In this document: positions 46,709 through 55,093 of the stretch, piece after piece
How positions within the stretch are numbered: the stretch's first letter is position 1
Layout: every line of letters starts with the position of its first letter
From: Opitutaceae bacterium
GTDB lineage: Bacteria > Verrucomicrobiota > Verrucomicrobiia > Opitutales > Opitutaceae
NCBI GenBank assembly: GCA_019634615.1
Contig: JAHCAZ010000012.1
Span: forward strand, 1 to 64,000
Direction of reading: 5' to 3'
DNA: 64,000 bases
Translations under genes and position numbers: made by a program
The notes under the pieces: generated by a model
The model's input: only the letters and a program-made list of their open reading frames with translations
Databases searched by the model: none
Told to the model about the DNA's origin: nothing

Positions 46709-49363
46709 ATGCAGTCACACGGCCCCAAGCGCGTCTACACTCCCCAATCCCTGGAGTTTTGGTTCGGAAAACTGGAAAACGATTGGGCGGCCGCGTTTAG
46801 TGAAAGCCAGCTGGAGACGGGTCGTCAGCTTTACCGCAGCGGCGAGGTCCGGGAGTTGGAACTCACTGCGCAGGATGCCATTATCCATCGCCGGGTCGAC
46901 AAGCGCGACGAATATGCCGTGATCGAATGGGGCGCGGAGGGCCTGAGCGTGCGCTCGTCCACGACCGATCGTGAGATCGCCCGTGCCTTGGCGGTGGCGG
47001 GCCTGCATGAGATCGAGGAATTGGTCGCGGACGAGATCTCGCCCCTCCCCGGGGAGCCGCCGCGGACGCCCGTGGTGCCACCCAGTTTCAAAAGCGCCGC
47101 CCCGAACGGCCAGCGCGGCGGCACGGCCGCGCCCGCGGGCATGGCCCGGTCGACCACGGCGTCCACGCCGGCCCCGGCACCCGCGGCCACCAAGCCGGCC
47201 GCCGCGGCCGCCGCCGTGCGCCCGCTCGTGCTGGCGTTCAAGACCAAGACGGCGGGCCTCACCTTCCAGGCGTTCTGGGCCGAGGCCGACGGCAAGACCC
47301 GCCACCCCGCGCTGGGGGCGGCGGCGCACGCCGATGGCAACGGACACGTCAGCTCCGGCGAGCGCACCAAGCTCATCGGCCTGGCCGCCTACGCGCGCAA
47401 GGCGCACTTCCAGTACAACCAACAGACCGGCGTGTACGTGCTCGAGTCGCTGGTGGAGATCCCGAACTTCCTCAAGGTCACGCTCCCGGCCTGGCGCCGG
47501 CTTTTCGTGATCGAGCTCGATGAGCGCTCGGCCAACCTGCTCAAGGGCACGCGCACCGTCGAGCTCGAGGCCGTGGCCGAGCGCGTGGCGCAGCCCGGTC
47601 GCAACGGCGCGGCCGACGGCACCGGGCTCAACCTGCGGTGGATCTTCCGCGCGGGCGAGCGGCTCCTCACCGACGCCGAGGTCAACGCCCTCCTCAAGCG
47701 CGGCGGCGGCCCGGTCATCTTGCCCAATCTCGGCATCGTCGCGCTCACGCCCGAGCGCTGGGCCTCGTTCCATGCGTGGGAGAACAACGTCGCCGACACG
47801 CAGGGCGAGGGCGCGCTGTCGCCGTACCTCATCTTCTCACTGTTCAACGACGCGCGCCTGAAGCTCACGCTCTCGCCGGAGATCGAGGCCTGGCGGCAGT
47901 CGGTGCTGGCCCCGCCGGCCGCGCCGCCGCCGCTGCCGGACCTGCTGCGCCCGTACCAGAAGCGCGGCGTCGAGTGGCTCGCGCACCTCTGCGACGTCGG
48001 CTGCCACGGGCTCCTCGCCGACGAGATGGGCCTGGGCAAGACCCTGCAGGTGCTCTCGCTGCTGGTCGCGCGCCCGGTCGCCGGCCGCCCCGCGCTGATC
48101 GTGTGCCCCGCGAGCGTGGTGCCCGTGTGGCGCGAGGAGATCGCGCGCTTCTTCCCGCAGCTCAAGGTGGACGTGCTCAAGGCCGGCCATGATTTCTCGG
48201 CGCGGACCGACGACGTCGTCTGGCTCGCGAGCTACACCCAGCTCCGCAAGCACCGCGCGCTGCTGCCGGCGCACGAGTTCGGCTACGCGGTGCTCGACGA
48301 GGGGCAGTTCATCAAGAACCCCGACGCCAAGGTCACGCAGACCTGCTTCGCGGTCCGCGCGCAGCACCGTATCGTCCTCACCGGCACGCCGCTGGAGAAC
48401 CGCCAGCTCGACCTGTGGAGCATCTTCCGCTTCCTCCTGCCGGGCCTGCTCGGCTCGCGGTCCACGTTCGAGGCGGCGCTGCACGCCGACCGCGGGGGCA
48501 CGCTCGAGCGGCTGCGCGCGCAGCTGGCGCCCTTCATCCTCCGCCGCACCAAGAAGGAGGTCGCGACCGAGCTGCCGCCGAAGGTCGAGATGGACCTGCT
48601 CTGCCCGCTCACCGACGTGCAGCGCGCCGAGTACGCGCACATCTGCTCCGAGGGCCTGGAGCGCCTGGGTGACGACGTCGGCACGGCGATGCGCGAGAAA
48701 TCGTTCGGCTTCCTCGCGCTGCTCACGCGCCTGCGCCAGACCTGCTGCGATCCCGACCTGCTGCCGTGGCGCACGTCGCCGCTGCGCGATTCCGGCAAGA
48801 TCACGCTCCTCATGGAGAAACTGGCCGAGATCGTGGGCAGCGGGCACAAGGTCGTGATCTTCTCGCAGTTCGTCATGCTCCTCGACCGCGTGCGCGCGGC
48901 GATGATCGAGCAGTTCCCCGACCTGCCGCGCTTCGAGCTCACGGGCATGACGCTCGATCGCCAGAAACCCGTGTCGTCCTTCCAGGGCGCCCCGGGCGCG
49001 GCGGCGATGCTCGTCTCGCTCAAGGCCGCCGGCACCGGCATCACGCTGCATGCGGCCGACTACGTGTTCCTGCTCGACCCGTGGTGGAACCCGGCCGTCG
49101 AGGCTCAGGCCGTGGACCGCGTGCACCGCATCGGCCAGACCAACACCGTCTTCGTGTACCGCATGGTCACCGCCGGCACGATCGAGGAGCGCATCCAGGC
49201 GCTGAAGGCCGACAAGAAGGACCTGTTCGACAAGCTGATCGGCGGGCTCGGCGGCGACTTCGACCTCAGCCAGCACTTCACCTCGCTGCGCAGCCTCGTG
49301 CAGCTCACCACCCAGGCCGAGCAGGAAAGCGAGCCGGAGATGGAGAGCTATACGATCGACTGA
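46709..49363 (+). CDS. SNF2-family helicase/ATPase (HepA/RapA-like)
   Basis: The protein has 884 residues. The first roughly 400 are an N-terminal region with a low-complexity Ala/Pro linker (about residues 130-175). The SNF2 motor follows: Walker A region GLLADEMGLGKTLQVLSLLV near residue 438, the Walker B-like VLDEGQFIKNP near 530 (DEGQ, not the common DEAH or DEAQ), VLTGTPLENRQLDLWSIF and PFILRRTKKEVATELPPK. The C-terminal helicase half has VIFSQFVMLLDRVR, DPWWNPAVEAQAVDRVHRIG and GTIEERIQALKADKK. It should remodel protein-DNA complexes, for example at RNA polymerase. An upstream open frame lies antisense to pfkB and is rejected. Confidence 0.93.
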   Translation: MQSHGPKRVYTPQSLEFWFGKLENDWAAAFSESQLETGRQLYRSGEVRELELTAQDAIIHRRVDKRDEYAVIEWGAEGLSVRSSTTDREIARALAVAGLHEIEELVADEISPLPGEPPRTPVVPPSFKSAAPNGQRGGTAAPAGMARSTTASTPAPAPAATKPAAAAAAVRPLVLAFKTKTAGLTFQAFWAEADGKTRHPALGAAAHADGNGHVSSGERTKLIGLAAYARKAHFQYNQQTGVYVLESLVEIPNFLKVTLPAWRRLFVIELDERSANLLKGTRTVELEAVAERVAQPGRNGAADGTGLNLRWIFRAGERLLTDAEVNALLKRGGGPVILPNLGIVALTPERWASFHAWENNVADTQGEGALSPYLIFSLFNDARLKLTLSPEIEAWRQSVLAPPAAPPPLPDLLRPYQKRGVEWLAHLCDVGCHGLLADEMGLGKTLQVLSLLVARPVAGRPALIVCPASVVPVWREEIARFFPQLKVDVLKAGHDFSARTDDVVWLASYTQLRKHRALLPAHEFGYAVLDEGQFIKNPDAKVTQTCFAVRAQHRIVLTGTPLENRQLDLWSIFRFLLPGLLGSRSTFEAALHADRGGTLERLRAQLAPFILRRTKKEVATELPPKVEMDLLCPLTDVQRAEYAHICSEGLERLGDDVGTAMREKSFGFLALLTRLRQTCCDPDLLPWRTSPLRDSGKITLLMEKLAEIVGSGHKVVIFSQFVMLLDRVRAAMIEQFPDLPRFELTGMTLDRQKPVSSFQGAPGAAAMLVSLKAAGTGITLHAADYVFLLDPWWNPAVEAQAVDRVHRIGQTNTVFVYRMVTAGTIEERIQALKADKKDLFDKLIGGLGGDFDLSQHFTSLRSLVQLTTQAEQESEPEMESYTID

Positions 49364-49370
49364 GGATTTT

Positions 49371-49544
49371 GAACCGCGAAGGGCGCGAAGGGACGCGAAG
49401 GTGTTCCGATCTTTTATCGCGGAAGCGCGGAGGAGCGGAAACGCGGAATCGATCCGAATATTCTGTTCCGCGATTTCGCCCTTCCGCGTTTCCGCGATTG
49501 TGGATTGGGGATTTCTTCGCGTCGCTTCGCGATCTTCGCGGTTC
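49371..49544. repeat. Nested inverted repeat, CGCGAAG family
   Basis: The outer arms 49371-49401 (GAACCGCGAAGGGCGCGAAG...) and 49515-49544 are complementary. An inner pair, about 49416-49448 and 49466-49498 (ATCGCGGAAGCGCGGA...), is also complementary. This fills the 239-bp space between the SNF2 gene and the hydrolase. No separate promoter was recognised. Confidence 0.75.
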
Positions 49545-49602
49545 CATGATGGCCTTATCTCCGCTTGCTCCCGGCGCTCGGGCTCATTCTCCTTTTTCAC
49601 CC

Positions 49603-50355
49603 ATGAGCCACACCACTCCCTCCCGTTCCCTGCCCAAGGAAATCCGCAACGCCCAGGGCGAGCGGATTGATTTCACCGTGCATCCCGGCGCGGCGGCGAA
49701 TGACACGCTGGTCGTCATCGGCCACGGTGTGACCGGCAACAAGGAGCGGCCGCACCTCGTGGCGCTGGCCGAGGGGCTGGCCAAGGCGGGCGTCACGGTC
49801 CTGCGGCTGTCGTTCTCCGGCAACGGGGCGTCCGAGGGCGCGTTCACGGCGAGCACGATCACCAAGGAAGTCGCCGACCTCGGCGCGGTGCTCGATGCGC
49901 TGCCCGGCTGGCGGATCGGCTACGCCGGCCACAGCATGGGCGGGGCGGTGGGCGTGCTGCGGGCGAGCCGCGATGCGCGGATCACGTTTCTGGTCTCGCT
50001 GGCGGGCATGGCGCACACGGCGGAGTTCGCGAAGCGCGAGTTCGGCACGGTCCAGCCGGGCGCGGGCTGCATGTGGGACAACCCGGATTGCCCGCTCTCG
50101 GCCGAGTTCATGGCCGACATGGCGCGCATCGGCGACGTGCTCGCCGCGGCCAAGGGCGTGACGGTGCCGTGGCTGCTCGTGCACGGCACGGCGGATGATG
50201 TCGTGCCGGTGCAGGATTCCGAGGCGGTGATGAAGGTCGCGGGGAAAAACGCGCGCCTCGTCACGGTTCCCGGCGGCGACCATGGATTCTCGGAGGGCAA
50301 CACGGCGCCGATGGTGCAGGCGGTGACGGCGTGGGTGACAGGCTTGGGGCGGTGA
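49603..50355 (+). CDS. Alpha/beta hydrolase
   Basis: The protein has 250 residues. The catalytic triad is visible: Ser111 in the nucleophile elbow GHSMGG, Asp198 in HGTADDVVP and His227 in GGDHGFSE. The oxyanion region is VVIGHGVTGNKERPHLVAL. Single-domain hydrolases of this kind act as esterases, lipases or acyl-peptidases. The early GHGVTGNKE and RLSFSGNG motifs match the osmC-neighbour/YqfB-type serine aminopeptidase S33 group. No substrate hint comes from neighbours. Confidence 0.87.
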   Translation: MSHTTPSRSLPKEIRNAQGERIDFTVHPGAAANDTLVVIGHGVTGNKERPHLVALAEGLAKAGVTVLRLSFSGNGASEGAFTASTITKEVADLGAVLDALPGWRIGYAGHSMGGAVGVLRASRDARITFLVSLAGMAHTAEFAKREFGTVQPGAGCMWDNPDCPLSAEFMADMARIGDVLAAAKGVTVPWLLVHGTADDVVPVQDSEAVMKVAGKNARLVTVPGGDHGFSEGNTAPMVQAVTAWVTGLGR

Positions 50356-50692
50356 CCGGGCCGGCCGCGGTGTGGGGTCGGAACGCTCAACGCTTAACGT
50401 TCAACTCTTAACGCTCAAGGGGCGGACGGACCGGAGACGTGGCTACGAGCGTGAGCGAGTGGTCATCATGCCGCGAAGCCGGATCTCCACTCGCTCACGC
50501 TCTTGGCCACGCGAACACGTCAATGTTCAGCGTTCAGAGTTCGGCGTTATGTGTTCGGCGTTCAACGTTTCCCTTCCTTGAGCGTTGAACGTTAAACGTT
50601 GAGCGTTTTCCTCATCTCGTTCTCCGCCGCCTGAATATTAGCACCGCCGCGGGCTTGTTTTCGCCGGCTCGCTCCTTACGGTGCGGGCAGAG
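50356..50692. other. Repeat-filled spacer upstream of the ClC gene
   Basis: No gene was found in this 337-bp region. It is mainly the composite repeat at 50381-50608. The remaining 84 bp before the channel gene should hold its promoter. Confidence 0.7.
50381..50608. repeat. Composite nested inverted repeat, copy 2
   Basis: The left outer arm (50381-50420) is made of AACGCTCAACGCTTAACG units; its complements fill 50516-50608. The inner hairpin arms are 50439-50462 (containing GCTACGAGCGTGAGCGAG) and 50487-50510, differing at two positions. The order of parts is the same as in copies 1 and 3. Confidence 0.8.
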
Positions 50693-52456
50693 ATGAAGGT
50701 CGTCACCGATCCCGCCAAGCTGCTGATGGACCGCCTGCTGCGGTTGCTGCGCTTGCGGCTCTGGCTCGCGGAGCGGCTGCAGCCGACCGATTGGCAGGCG
50801 ACGCTGATGTGGGCGGCGCTGGCCGGCTTCCTGGGTGCGCTGGGGGCGGCGCTGTTCACGGCGAGCGCGGAGGGCATTCACCTGCTTCTCACCAATTCGA
50901 GCGCGGGCATCGTGGAATCCATGCGGCGCCTGCCCTGGTGGGGTCGCCTGCTGGTGCCGGCGCTGGGCGGGTTGCTCGCCGGGTGCGTGCTGCTGTTCGG
51001 CAAGCATCTGGTGAAGGGCAAGAGCTCGACCGACTACATGGAGGCGATCGTGCTGGGCGACGGCCGCATCCCGCTGCGCACGGGCCTGGTCAAGGTGGTG
51101 GCCTCGCTGTTCACCATCGGCTCGGGCGGCTCGATCGGACGGGAGGGTCCGATGGTGCAGACGGCGGCCATGCTGGCGTCGCTCCTCGGCCGCTGGCGGC
51201 AGTTCTCGACCCAGCAACTGCGCCTGCTCGTGGCCTGCGGGGCCGCGGCGGGCATCGGGTCGGCGTACAACGCGCCGATCGCCGGCTCGTTCTTCGTGGC
51301 GGAGATCATCCTCGGGACCATCGCGATGGAGAGCCTCGGGCCGCTCGTGGCGGCGTCGGTGACGGCGGCGTTGACGATGATGGTGCTGACGGGTTCGGAG
51401 CAGCTTTACCAGGTGCCGCATTTCACGCTCGATTCGCCGCTGGAGATGGTGCCGTACGTGCTGCTCGGCTTCATCGCCGGCACGCTGGCCCCGTGGTTCC
51501 TCCGCTCGCTGCGGCAGGCGGAGGCGATGTTCCTCGCCACGCGGCTGCCGCTGGTGGCGCGGCTGGCGTTCGGCGGCCTGCTCGTGGGCCTGATCGCGAT
51601 CAACGTGCCGCAGGTCTGCGGCAACGGCTACTCGGTCATCGTCGAGATCCTCAACGGCGAGATCCCGTGGATGGTGCTGCTGGGCATCGTCTGCTGCAAG
51701 TGGCTCGCCACCGCCTGCTCGGTGGGCTCGGGCGCGCCGGGCGGCGTGTTCACGCCGACGCTGTTCATGGGCGCCTCGGCCGGCTACGTCTTCGGTTCGG
51801 CGGTGCAGACGCTTTGGGCCTCCGGACCGAGCCCCGGCGCGTTCGCGCTGGTGGGCATGGGGGCGTTTCTCTCGGCCGCGAGCCGGGCGCCGGTCATGGC
51901 GGTGATCATGCTCTTCGAGATGACGCTCAGCTACGACATCATTTTGCCGCTGCTCCTGTGCAGCGTGGTGGCGTTCTTCACGGCGCGCGGGATCGAGGGT
52001 CACTCGCTCTACAGCGAGACGCTGAAGCGCAAGGCTGCCGAAGACCCGAACGCCGGGTTGCAGGTCGGCCGGGTGGGGGACCTGACCAAGCCGAACCCGC
52101 CGGTGGTCGCGCTGAACGCGCGCTTCGCCGACATCGCGAAGCTCTTCATCTCGGTCCGCGTGAACAACCTTTACGTCAACGACGACCAGGGACGCTTTGT
52201 CGGCGCCGTGGCGCTCCACGACATCAAGCCTTACCTGGCCGACCCGAGCCTGGCCGGGCTGGTCATCGCCAAGGACATCTTGCGTGAGGATTTCCCGCGG
52301 GTGAAAGCCGACGACGCCCTCGCCGACGCGCTGGGACGGTTCATCATGCAGGAGGGCCTGCAGCGGCTGCCGGTTGTCGATGGCGACGGCAAGCTGCTGG
52401 GCAGCCTGTCGAAGAATGACCTGATGCTGGCGTTGGTCGAACAGCGCCGACGGTAG
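50693..52456 (+). CDS. ClC-family chloride channel/antiporter with CBS domains
   Basis: The protein is 587 residues from the ATG at 50693; a GTG at 50681 would add four. The ClC pore region shows GSGGSIGREGPMVQ with the gating Glu151, GAAAGIGSAYNAPIAGSFFVAE, GNGYSVIVEILNGE and SVGSGAPGGVFTPTLFMGA. About 120 C-terminal residues form two CBS domains (ISVRVNNLYVNDDQGRFVGA and LQRLPVVDGDGKLLG). The conserved gating glutamate suggests a regulated channel or a Cl-/H+ antiporter. The gene is bracketed on both sides by composite repeat elements. Confidence 0.93.
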   Translation: MKVVTDPAKLLMDRLLRLLRLRLWLAERLQPTDWQATLMWAALAGFLGALGAALFTASAEGIHLLLTNSSAGIVESMRRLPWWGRLLVPALGGLLAGCVLLFGKHLVKGKSSTDYMEAIVLGDGRIPLRTGLVKVVASLFTIGSGGSIGREGPMVQTAAMLASLLGRWRQFSTQQLRLLVACGAAAGIGSAYNAPIAGSFFVAEIILGTIAMESLGPLVAASVTAALTMMVLTGSEQLYQVPHFTLDSPLEMVPYVLLGFIAGTLAPWFLRSLRQAEAMFLATRLPLVARLAFGGLLVGLIAINVPQVCGNGYSVIVEILNGEIPWMVLLGIVCCKWLATACSVGSGAPGGVFTPTLFMGASAGYVFGSAVQTLWASGPSPGAFALVGMGAFLSAASRAPVMAVIMLFEMTLSYDIILPLLLCSVVAFFTARGIEGHSLYSETLKRKAAEDPNAGLQVGRVGDLTKPNPPVVALNARFADIAKLFISVRVNNLYVNDDQGRFVGAVALHDIKPYLADPSLAGLVIAKDILREDFPRVKADDALADALGRFIMQEGLQRLPVVDGDGKLLGSLSKNDLMLALVEQRRR

Positions 52457-52469
52457 GGCCGGGCGTCTG

Positions 52470-52758
52470 GTGGCTACGAGCGTGAGCGAGTGAGGCAGGG
52501 GGGGAGGCTTAACGCTTAACGTTCAACACTTAACGCTTAACTCTCAAGTCCGGGCGGAAACGCTGAACGTCGAACGTCGAAGTTCGGAAGAAGGCCGATA
52601 CCCAGGGTGGCTACGAGCGTGAGCGAGTGGATGCTGGCCGTTCGCAGCGTTCAACCCACTCGCTCACGCTCGTGGCCACCGGGGTGTTACCTATGTCCTG
52701 AACACGCCCATTCCGTCCTTGAGCGTTCAGCGTTAAACGTTCGGCGTTGAGCGTTGGG
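52470..52758. repeat. Composite nested inverted repeat, copy 3
   Basis: It starts with an extra lone hairpin arm (52470-52493, GCTACGAGCGTGAGCGAG core), then AACG-unit arms (52508-52548 and 52561-52587). The paired hairpin arms follow (52607-52630 and 52656-52679, one mismatch), then complementary AACG units (52719-52758). It lies between the ClC gene and the porin; no gene was found in 52457-52888. Confidence 0.8.
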
Positions 52759-52796
52759 CCGTCGGCCTCAGGCCGCCGGCCCCTCCGGTCCTTTTG

Positions 52797-52815
52797 CGGC
52801 TTTGTGACAAAGCCG
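52797..52815. repeat. Degenerate CTTTGT...ACAAAG palindrome
   Basis: Arms CGGCTTTGT and ACAAAGCCG pair perfectly around a single G. It shares the CTTTGT/ACAAAG ends with the intragenic elements at 14353 and 43219 but lacks their centre. It is 74 bp upstream of the porin start and could also be a regulator site or part of a terminator. Confidence 0.4.
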
Positions 52816-52888
52816 ACACGGAATCGTCACATTGGGGGGCTAAAACGGTGGGCAGTTCACTGCAACCTAACCACGAACCACCCAACCT

Positions 52889-54121
52889 ATGTTTCCAAAC
52901 AAACTCACTTGGCTAGCCCTTGGCGGCTTTGTCCTCGGCACGGCCTCGGCGCTTTTCGCTCAGGATAGCGGCGCCCTCATCGAGGCCCTGGTCCGCAAGG
53001 GCATCCTTTCCGACCAGGAAGCCGAGGAAATCCGCGCCGACCTGGCCCGCGATGTCGCGGTCAACACGCCGGTCATGGGCGTGCCCGGCAGCAAGGAAGT
53101 CTCGAAGCTCTCCATCGGCGCCCGTCTCCAGGCGCAGTTCGCCGGCCTGAGCACCGACATCGACGGCACGGCCGCCGATCCGGCCAGCACCAATCACTTT
53201 TTCCTGCGTCGCGTCTACCTCGTGACCAAGGCGAGCTTCGGCTCGAACTGGTCGATGAACATCACCTACGATGCCGCCGAGTCGCTCTTTGATGCGGCCG
53301 CGATCACCTACAAGGACGGCGACTACACCCTCGACTTCGGCCTGCGCAAGGCGCCGCTCGGCTACGAGGAGCTCACCTCCTCGGGCAGCCTGAAGGCCAT
53401 CGAGCGCTCCGGCGTCACCCGCTACTTCGTCGAGCCCAACAACGGCCGCCGCCTCGGCGCCGCCGGGTACCGGATCGGCGTCTACGGCGAGGGCAAGGTC
53501 GGCAACCTCGTGTACGGTGCGGCCATCACCAACCCGGAGCGCGTCGCCACCGCGACCGATGCGGGCACCGCCGCCAACAACCAGCAGGCCTTCTGGGGCC
53601 ATGCCGCCTACAAGGGCAAGACCGAGTCCGGCTCCTACACCTTCGGCGGCGCGGTCGGTTTCCTGCCGAACCAGGGTGGGAAGACCCTCGGCGCCGGCAG
53701 CGATCTCACGATCTATTCGCTGTACGGTGACGTGACGGCCGGCAACTTCCAGGTAGCGGGCGAGTATCTCTCCGCTGACGTCGAGCGCGGCGCCTCCGCC
53801 ACGCAGGACTCCACGCCCACGGGCTACTGGGTCCAGGGCAGTTACAAGTTCACCCCGAAGTTCGAGGGTGTCGCCCGCTTCAGCTCCCTCGATACCGACG
53901 GCCGCGGCGTCAACATCGCCGATGGCGTTCGTTCCGCTCCCTCGGGCGCAACCCACGACAAGCTCACCGAGTACTTCGTCGGCGGCAACTGGTACATCAA
54001 GGGCAACGACCTGAAGTTCCAGGCCGGCTACGTCTACGGCGAGAGCGAGGACACGGTCACGGGCGGCGTCGCCGGGGCCACGTCTTCCGGTGTCCGTTCC
54101 CAGATGCAGGTCAACTTCTGA
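52889..54121 (+). CDS. Phosphate/polyphosphate-selective porin (OprO/OprP family)
   Basis: The protein has 410 residues. A signal peptide (LTWLALGGFVLGTASALFAQ) is followed by a helical segment (ALIEALVRKGILSDQEAEEIRADL), as in many OprO/P-type porins. A beta-barrel follows, beginning LSIGARLQAQFAGLSTD with FFLRRVYLVTKASFGSNWSM, and ending VRSQMQVNF with terminal Phe. It should pass phosphate through the outer membrane. It sits immediately upstream of pstS (44-bp gap without an obvious terminator), so the two are probably co-transcribed under phosphate limitation. A Pho-box could not be confirmed. Confidence 0.85.
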   Translation: MFPNKLTWLALGGFVLGTASALFAQDSGALIEALVRKGILSDQEAEEIRADLARDVAVNTPVMGVPGSKEVSKLSIGARLQAQFAGLSTDIDGTAADPASTNHFFLRRVYLVTKASFGSNWSMNITYDAAESLFDAAAITYKDGDYTLDFGLRKAPLGYEELTSSGSLKAIERSGVTRYFVEPNNGRRLGAAGYRIGVYGEGKVGNLVYGAAITNPERVATATDAGTAANNQQAFWGHAAYKGKTESGSYTFGGAVGFLPNQGGKTLGAGSDLTIYSLYGDVTAGNFQVAGEYLSADVERGASATQDSTPTGYWVQGSYKFTPKFEGVARFSSLDTDGRGVNIADGVRSAPSGATHDKLTEYFVGGNWYIKGNDLKFQAGYVYGESEDTVTGGVAGATSSGVRSQMQVNF

Positions 54122-54165
54122 TCCCTTCCCCAACGCGAGAAATCCAACCATCCATTCCAACCGTC

Positions 54166-54972
54166 ATGAATAAAATCCTGATCCTCGCCGCCGCCCTCCT
54201 CGCGGCCGCTCCGCTCTCCGCCCAGAAGCTCGTCATCAAGGGCTCCGACACCCTCGGCGCCAAGCTCGTGCCGATGCTGGCGGAGGAATACAAAGCCATG
54301 CACCCCGGGGTCTCCTTCGAGATCGCCGCCGAGGGCTCGACGACGGGCATCGCCGCGATCACGGACGGCACCGCCGCCATCGGCATGTCTTCCCGCCGCG
54401 CCAAACCCACCGAACTCTCAGGCGCCGCCGCCAAGGGCGTCAGCCTCAAGCCGATCATCGTGTGCTACGACGGCATGGCCGTCATCGTGAACGAGAACAG
54501 CCCGATCAAGTCCCTCACCAAGCGCCAGGTGGAGCAGATCTTCACCGGTGACATCACCGACTGGTCCGCCGTCGGCGGCAACCCCGGCACGATCTCGATC
54601 TACACCCGCAACACGTCGTCGGGCACGTACTCCGACTTCAAGGATCTCGCCATGAAGAAGCGCGACTACGCCCCGTCGTCCCAGAAGATGGCCGGCAACG
54701 AGCAGATCGCGGCCGAGGTGAGCAAGAATCCCAACGGCATCGGTTACGTCGGCGTGGCCTACATCCACGCCCCGGGCATCCGGGCCGTGGACATCGAGGG
54801 GGCGAACCCGACCAAGGCCGAGGTGCTCGCCAAGAAGTACCCCTACGCCCGCCCCAACTTCTACTACACCAACGGCGATGCCTCGGGTGAGGCCGCGAAG
54901 TTCATCGAGTTCACCCACAGCGAAGCCGGCCAGAAGATCGTCGAGAAGGTCGGTTTCATCCCGGTGAAGTGA
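54166..54972 (+). CDS. pstS: Phosphate-binding protein PstS
   Basis: The protein has 268 residues. A signal peptide (MNKILILAAALLAAAPLSAQ) precedes KLVIKGSDTLGAKLVPMLAE. Motifs EGSTTGIAAITDGTAAIGMS, DGMAVIVNENSPIKSLTKRQ, FTGDITDWSAVGG, TRNTSSGTYSDFKDLAM and NPNGIGYVGVAYI are classic for the PBP-like phosphate-binding family. It binds phosphate in the periplasm and passes it to PstCA. A rho-independent terminator follows, separating pstS from the permease genes. Confidence 0.96.
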   Translation: MNKILILAAALLAAAPLSAQKLVIKGSDTLGAKLVPMLAEEYKAMHPGVSFEIAAEGSTTGIAAITDGTAAIGMSSRRAKPTELSGAAAKGVSLKPIIVCYDGMAVIVNENSPIKSLTKRQVEQIFTGDITDWSAVGGNPGTISIYTRNTSSGTYSDFKDLAMKKRDYAPSSQKMAGNEQIAAEVSKNPNGIGYVGVAYIHAPGIRAVDIEGANPTKAEVLAKKYPYARPNFYYTNGDASGEAAKFIEFTHSEAGQKIVEKVGFIPVK

Positions 54973-55010
54973 CGGCCGCACTTCTGTCCAACAGTAACTT
55001 GTGATTGATC

Positions 55011-55051
55011 AAGCGGCCCGCTCGACCTGTGTCTGGCGGGCCGCTTTTTTT
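55011..55051 (+). terminator. Rho-independent terminator after pstS
   Basis: An 11-bp perfect stem, AAGCGGCCCGC (55011-55021) and GCGGGCCGCTT (55036-55046), has a 14-nt loop and is followed by a run of T (to 55051). It lies 39 bp after the pstS stop. It probably keeps pstS mRNA higher than that of the permease genes. Confidence 0.9.
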
Positions 55052-55093
55052 CCTCGGACTGCACCGTAAATCCCGCCTTCTTCGCTTGTCGAC

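Noticed and set aside
47837..49600. 587-residue minus-strand open frame
   Set aside because: It is antisense to the SNF2 helicase, which has all helicase motifs in order.
50612..52219. 535-residue minus-strand open frame
   Set aside because: It is antisense to the ClC channel; its translation is His/Arg/Gln-rich shadow sequence.
52797..52888. Pho box upstream of the porin
   Set aside because: TGTGACA and CGTCACA occur, but spacing and direct-repeat form do not match the PhoB consensus, and TGTGACA is part of a palindrome.
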